DNA from: Curtobacterium sp. 9128
GTDB taxonomy: Bacteria; Actinomycetota; Actinomycetes; Actinomycetales; Microbacteriaceae
Reading direction: 5' to 3'
Assembly (NCBI RefSeq): GCF_007673775.1
Contig: NZ_VEAF01000002.1
Span: 186,001 to 250,000 of the forward strand
DNA: 64,000 nucleotides
Shown here: piece by piece, positions 59,882 to 64,000 of the stretch
How the letters are laid out: every line of letters begins with the position of its first letter
Numbering within the stretch: the first letter of the stretch is position 1
The notes under the pieces: generated by a model
The model's input: only the letters and a program-made list of their open reading frames with translations
Told to the model about the DNA's origin: nothing
Databases searched by the model: none
Position numbers and translations under genes: made by a program

Positions 59882-62491
59882 TCAGAGCCGCGGGTCGACC
59901 GGCTCCGACTCCATCGCGAGCACGGCGAACACCGGCTGGTGCACGCGCCAGAGCGGCTCACGGGCGACGAAACGCTCGAGGGACTCCAGGCCGAGGGCGT
60001 ACTCCCGCAGCGCCATGGAGCGCTTGTGACCGAGCTGCCGGTCCTTGAGCCGCGCCAGGTTCGCGGGCTCGGTGTACTCGGGGCCGTAGATGATGCGGAG
60101 GTACTCGCGGCCGCGGACCTTCACCCCGGGCTGGGCCAGTCCGGCCGGGCCGCGCACGAGCCCCGCCTCGGGCTTGACGACGGCGCCCTCCCCGCCGGCC
60201 GCGGTGAGGTCCTGCCACCACGCGGTCCCGGCGGCGACGGACTCCTCGTCCCGCACGTCGACGAGGAGCGAGCGGGTCGGGTGGACGACGTCCGGGCTGG
60301 CGGCGGCGAGCCGTGCGGCGACGTCCATGTGCCAGGCGTGCGGCTCGGCGGTGAACGTCCGGCCCTCGGCGGCGAGCACCTGGAACGGTGCGAACCGGAC
60401 GTCGGCGATGCTCGCCGCCGGTGTCGCGTAGCGGCGGTACGACGCCACGTAGGCGTCCGCGTCCGCCGCACGACGCTCGGTGCGCTCGAGCAGCGCCCCG
60501 ACGTCCACACCGCGGCCGCGAGCGCGGGCGAGGGCGTCGAGGGCGTTGGGGAACGCCCCGGCTGCGGCGGCTCCGACCTCGGCGTACCAGTCGCGGATCA
60601 TCGACTCGGCCTTGACCGCCCACGGCAGGACCTCGCCGTCGAGCAGCACCCAGTCGGAGTCGAGCTCGGCCCAGACGCCGGCACGCTCGAGCGCACCGTC
60701 GAGGGCACCGAGGAACGTCGCGGTGTCGGCGGTGTCGAAGAACGACCGACCCGTGCGCGTGTACAGGACGCCACGCCACCCGGCGGGCGCACCGAAGCGC
60801 TCGGGGTCGCGGGCGAGCAGCACGGTGCCGCGGGAGCCCATGTGCTTCTCCTCCATCCGCACCCGGTCGACGCCTGCCTTCCGGTAGGCGGCGAAGGCGT
60901 CCTCCGGGTGTTCGAGGTGGTCCGGGCGCGACGACGACGACACCGGGCTCATGGTCGGCGGCAGGTACGGCAGCCAGCGGGGGTCGATGGCGAAGCGGCT
61001 CATCACCTCGAGGGCGCCAGCGGCGTTCTCGCTGCGGACGGCGACGCGGCCGTGGTGCCGGGTCTCGACGACCTGTCGGCCGGTCACGTCCGAGACCGCG
61101 AGCAGCCCGGGGACGCGACGGGGCGTGGCGGTGCCGGCCACGGGCCTCCCGTCCGCCATCGCCGGCGCGGCAGCCGGACCGTCGGACGCGGCAACGCGCT
61201 CCGCCCGGAGCGGCTCCAGCGGCTTCGCCGGTGCGTAGTGCTCGCGCTCCGCGGGCACCTGGACGACCTCGCGCTCCGGCCAGCGCAGTGCGGAGAGCTT
61301 GCCCCCGAACACGCATCCGGTGTCGAGGCACATGGTGTCGTTGATCCACTCGGTGTCGACGGTCGGCGTGTGGCCGTAGAGCACCGTCGCGGAACCCCGG
61401 TACGAGTCGGCCCACGGCAGGCGCACCGGCAGCCCGTACTCGTCGCTCTCACCGGTGGTCTCGCCGTAGAGCGCGAACGAGCGCACGCGGCCCGACGCCC
61501 GCCCCTGGTAGGCCTCGAGCATGCCGGCGTGCGCGACGACGAGTGCGCCGCCGTCCAGGACGAGGTGGCCGACGAGCCCGCGGCAGAACTCGCGCACCTC
61601 CGCACGGAAGTCGTCGGACTCCGCCGCGAGCTGGGTCAGCGTCTCGGCGAGCCCATGCGACGTCTGCACCTTCCGCCCGTCCAGCGCACGCACGAGCTTG
61701 TCCTCGTGGTTCCCGGGCACGGCGAGTGCGTGGCCCGCGCGCACCATGCCCATCACGAGCCGGAGGACGCCCGGGGTGTCCGGCCCCCGATCCACCAGGT
61801 CGCCGAGGAAGACCGCCCGACGACCGTCCGGGTGGGTGGCGTCGACCGGTCGTCCGAGGTCGTCACGGACGACGTCCCAGCCGAGCCGACCGAGCAGGGA
61901 CTCGAGCTCGGAACGGCAGCCGTGGACGTCGCCGATCACGTCGAACGGCCCGAGCTCGTCGCGACGGTCGTTCAGGAGCGGCTCGCGGACGACCGTCGCC
62001 GCGGCGACCTCGTCCTCGCCCCGGAGGACGTGCACGCGCCGGAAGCCCTCCTTGCCGAGGGCCCGCAGCGAGCGACGGAGCTGCCCGTGCTGCCGCCGGA
62101 CGACCGCGGCGCCCACGTCACGGCGCTCGCGGACCGCGTTGCGCGCGATGCAGACGTCCTCGGGCAGGTCGAACACGACGGCGACCGGCAGGACGTCGTG
62201 GTCCCGCGCCGTCCTGACCCAGGCTCGTCGGGCGTCGGGCTGGACGTTCGTGGCGTCGACCACCGTCAGGAGTCCGGCGCGCAGCCGCTTCTCGACGACG
62301 TACCGCAGCGCGTCGAAGGCCGCCGGCGTCGCGGACTGGTCCTCCTCGTCGTTCGACACCAGCCCACGGAAGAAGTCGCTCGACAGCGTCTCGAACGGCG
62401 CGAAGTGCTGCGCCGCGAACGTCGACTTGCCGGATCCGCTGACGCCGACGAGGAGCACCAGGGACATGTCGGCGATGCGCAGGACGCTCAT
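59882..62491 (-). CDS. pnkp: Polynucleotide kinase-phosphatase-ligase (Pnkp) of the bacterial RNA repair system
   Basis: An 869-residue three-domain enzyme, nearly the length of Clostridium thermocellum Pnkp. Kinase: GVSGSGKST (16-24). Metallophosphatase: IGDVHGC (near 185), GDLVDRGPD (near 229), GNHEDK (near 256). Ligase: adenylate-forming Lys in EEKHMGSRG (near 546) and VKPEAG, VKVRGREYLRIIYGPEY toward the C-terminus (landmark REYLRIIYGPEY). It heals RNA ends and activates the 5' end for ligation, but sealing needs Hen1, encoded just upstream with an ATGA overlap. A variable linker near residue 445 carries a near copy of the 17-bp motif. Confidence 0.95.
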   Translation of the reverse strand: MSVLRIADMSLVLLVGVSGSGKSTFAAQHFAPFETLSSDFFRGLVSNDEEDQSATPAAFDALRYVVEKRLRAGLLTVVDATNVQPDARRAWVRTARDHDVLPVAVVFDLPEDVCIARNAVRERRDVGAAVVRRQHGQLRRSLRALGKEGFRRVHVLRGEDEVAAATVVREPLLNDRRDELGPFDVIGDVHGCRSELESLLGRLGWDVVRDDLGRPVDATHPDGRRAVFLGDLVDRGPDTPGVLRLVMGMVRAGHALAVPGNHEDKLVRALDGRKVQTSHGLAETLTQLAAESDDFRAEVREFCRGLVGHLVLDGGALVVAHAGMLEAYQGRASGRVRSFALYGETTGESDEYGLPVRLPWADSYRGSATVLYGHTPTVDTEWINDTMCLDTGCVFGGKLSALRWPEREVVQVPAEREHYAPAKPLEPLRAERVAASDGPAAAPAMADGRPVAGTATPRRVPGLLAVSDVTGRQVVETRHHGRVAVRSENAAGALEVMSRFAIDPRWLPYLPPTMSPVSSSSRPDHLEHPEDAFAAYRKAGVDRVRMEEKHMGSRGTVLLARDPERFGAPAGWRGVLYTRTGRSFFDTADTATFLGALDGALERAGVWAELDSDWVLLDGEVLPWAVKAESMIRDWYAEVGAAAAGAFPNALDALARARGRGVDVGALLERTERRAADADAYVASYRRYATPAASIADVRFAPFQVLAAEGRTFTAEPHAWHMDVAARLAAASPDVVHPTRSLLVDVRDEESVAAGTAWWQDLTAAGGEGAVVKPEAGLVRGPAGLAQPGVKVRGREYLRIIYGPEYTEPANLARLKDRQLGHKRSMALREYALGLESLERFVAREPLWRVHQPVFAVLAMESEPVDPRL

Positions 62492-63981
62492 GCGGAGGCC
62501 TCTCGGGTCGGGGCGACGGCGGTCCGGCGGAACAGGGCGAGCTGGGTGGGCGGACCGACCTCGGGGTCGTCGTCCCCCACCGGGCGGAACTCGACGGTGT
62601 AGCCGTGCCGGTCGCCGACGGCCGTCGCCCATGTGCGGAACTCCGCGCGCGTCCACTCGAAGCGGTGGTCCTGGTGGCGGAAGCGGCCGGCCGGGAGGTG
62701 CTCGAAGCGCACGTTGTGCTCGGCGTTCGGGGTCGTCACGACGGCTGCTCGTGGTCGTGCGGCCTGGAACACCGACGCCTCGAGCGACGGGAGCCGCTCC
62801 GGGTCGACGTGTTCGACGACCTCCATGAGGACCACCGCGTCGAGCCCGGCGATCCGGTCGTCGGAGTAGGTCACCGAGGACTGCAGCAGCTGCACCCTGG
62901 CGCGCTTGGCGTCGCTGGCCTCGTCGAGGTGCAGGCGCCGCTCGGCGCGTTCGAGTTCGCGGGGGGCGACGTCCGTGCCGATGACCGTCGTGTACCGCTC
63001 GTCGACGAGCAGGCGCGCGAGCAGTGCCCCTTCGCCGCATCCGACGTCGGCGACCGTGCGGGCGTCGACGTCGCGCAGGGCGGTGAGGACCGCGTCGGCG
63101 CGACGGCGGTACAGCGGCGTGGGGGTCGGCGTGGCGGCAGCTGCGGCCGCGGCGCCGTCCGGGCTTCCGGCCGGGCTTCCGGCCGGGCTTCCGGCCGGGC
63201 TTCCGTCCGGACTGGAGGCTCGGGTCGTCTCCTGCGGCTCGGCTGCGGTGATGCGCGCGGTCGCGTCCTCGATCAACTCGCGCTGGTGCGCGAGCGACCT
63301 GGTGGTGATGAGCTCGCGGAGCGGGTGCTCGTGCAGCCACCCGGCGCCGCGCCGCAGCAGCTTGCCGACCTCGTCGTCGCCGACCCAGTAGTGCTTCGCG
63401 TCGTCGAGCACGGGGAGCAGCACCGTGAGCTGCCGCAGGGCGTCACCGAGGCGGACCGAGCCGCGGAGGCGCAGCCCGACCGTCGCTGCCCCGCCCCACT
63501 CCGGACGCGTCGTGTCGAGCGGCGGCCGGGACTCCTCGACGTCCCACCCCAGCGGCGCGAAGAGCCGTGTGGCGAGGCCGGTCCCCGTGCCGTCGGGCTC
63601 GCTCGGCACCGACGTCAGGGTGATCTCGAGGTCGATCGGCGCCGCGGCGCGCTCCGGTCGGGACTCGCTCCGTCCGGCCATCGCACTGCGGAAGACCTGC
63701 CCGATCGCGACCGCCAGCATCGAGGTCGACGCGTAGGGACGGTCGTTGACGTAGCGGGACAGGGCCTGCGCGTCGGCACCGTAGCGCTTGCTCCGTGCGA
63801 GCGCGACGGCGTCGACCTCGAGCAGCAGCGCGACGGTGCAGACCTCGCCGTCGTCCTCCGGGTAGAACACGTGCGCGGTGCCGACGGTGAGGTCGAACTC
63901 CTGCGCCCGGCCCGGGTGCTTGTGCAGCAGGAACGACAGGTCGGGTGCGGCGACGCCCCGTGTCGACAGGGTGAGGATCAC
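62488..63981 (-). CDS. hen1: Hen1 3'-terminal RNA ribose 2'-O-methyltransferase / Pnkp-activating protein
   Basis: A 497-residue protein. The N-terminal ~240 residues match the Pnkp-ligase-associating region of Hen1 (FLLHKHPGRAQEFDLTVGTA, then RYVNDRPYASTSMLAVAIGQ). The C-terminal methyltransferase has VADVGCGEGALLARLL near 310, the metal-binding MEVVEHVD near 386, TTPNAEHN near 415 and FRHQDHRFEWTRAEF near 435. Between them lies a repetitive Ser/Pro/Gly linker (SPAGSPAG units). Hen1 methylates the 2'-OH at the cleavage junction so that the repaired RNA resists recutting, and it activates the Pnkp ligase. The GTG start at 63981 follows GAGAGG, close to the window end. Confidence 0.95.
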   Translation of the reverse strand: MILTLSTRGVAAPDLSFLLHKHPGRAQEFDLTVGTAHVFYPEDDGEVCTVALLLEVDAVALARSKRYGADAQALSRYVNDRPYASTSMLAVAIGQVFRSAMAGRSESRPERAAAPIDLEITLTSVPSEPDGTGTGLATRLFAPLGWDVEESRPPLDTTRPEWGGAATVGLRLRGSVRLGDALRQLTVLLPVLDDAKHYWVGDDEVGKLLRRGAGWLHEHPLRELITTRSLAHQRELIEDATARITAAEPQETTRASSPDGSPAGSPAGSPAGSPDGAAAAAAATPTPTPLYRRRADAVLTALRDVDARTVADVGCGEGALLARLLVDERYTTVIGTDVAPRELERAERRLHLDEASDAKRARVQLLQSSVTYSDDRIAGLDAVVLMEVVEHVDPERLPSLEASVFQAARPRAAVVTTPNAEHNVRFEHLPAGRFRHQDHRFEWTRAEFRTWATAVGDRHGYTVEFRPVGDDDPEVGPPTQLALFRRTAVAPTREASA

Positions 63982-64000
63982 TGGGGCTGCCTCTCGGGCT

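Overview
The window is GC-rich (about 70% by eye) actinobacterial chromosome. Strong purine and TCA gene order, many start codons preceded at 6-8 nt by a TANNNT box with no Shine-Dalgarno (leaderless transcripts), a DfoC-like desferrioxamine cluster and the tsaB-rimI-tsaD / groES / guaB neighbourhoods all point to Microbacteriaceae, most likely Curtobacterium (inference from gene content, not a database match). No rRNA, tRNA, prophage, integrase, insertion sequence or CRISPR array was seen.

Layout. 1-8.6 kb: a secreted lamin-tail protein cut by the window edge, a ROK regulator, an acetyltransferase, an alkyltransferase-like repair protein, a DUF805 membrane protein and a heterodimeric ABC exporter. 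8.6-9.37 kb: a repeat-rich gene-free stretch. 9.37-15.8 kb: purH-purN, a PerM-like membrane protein and sucD-sucC. 16-19.4 kb: recQ, a SnoaL-like protein, a small acidic protein and a DUF2236 protein. 19.4-22.6 kb: an NAD operon (PRPP-synthetase-like protein, nicotinamide phosphoribosyltransferase, NrtR) behind a 15-bp palindrome. 22.6-28.7 kb: a PdxH-like oxidase and a three-gene siderophore operon with an iron box. 28.8-35.2 kb: acetyltransferase, pcrA, a glycerophosphodiesterase, a LacI regulator and an oxidoreductase. 35.3-45.8 kb: DUF817, Bax-inhibitor family, guaA, DUF3817, SURF1, a KhtU/KhtT-type antiporter pair, glpD and a GuaB3-type protein. 46-53.9 kb: a branched-chain amino-acid ABC transporter split around guaB. 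54-59.8 kb: rarD, groES with two CIRCE boxes, a methyltransferase, a Q/Y/G-rich membrane protein and tsaD-rimI-tsaB. 59.9-64 kb: the Pnkp-Hen1 RNA repair pair.

How the parts work together. Purine synthesis recurs (purN, purH, guaA, guaB, guaB3). The NAD operon couples PRPP-type chemistry to nicotinamide salvage under an NrtR regulator; its gene pair also resembles the phage NARP1 NAD-rebuilding pathway. Pnkp and Hen1 heal, seal and 2'-O-methylate cleaved RNA and lie beside the tRNA t6A genes.

DNA-level structure. Five genes (purH, recQ, the SnoaL gene, livF, the methyltransferase) end in tandem repeats that begin at or include the stop codon. A 17-bp motif recurs about ten times on both strands, mostly in protein linkers and gene gaps. 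An 86-87 bp repeat sits in opposite orientations beyond the ends of purH and guaA.
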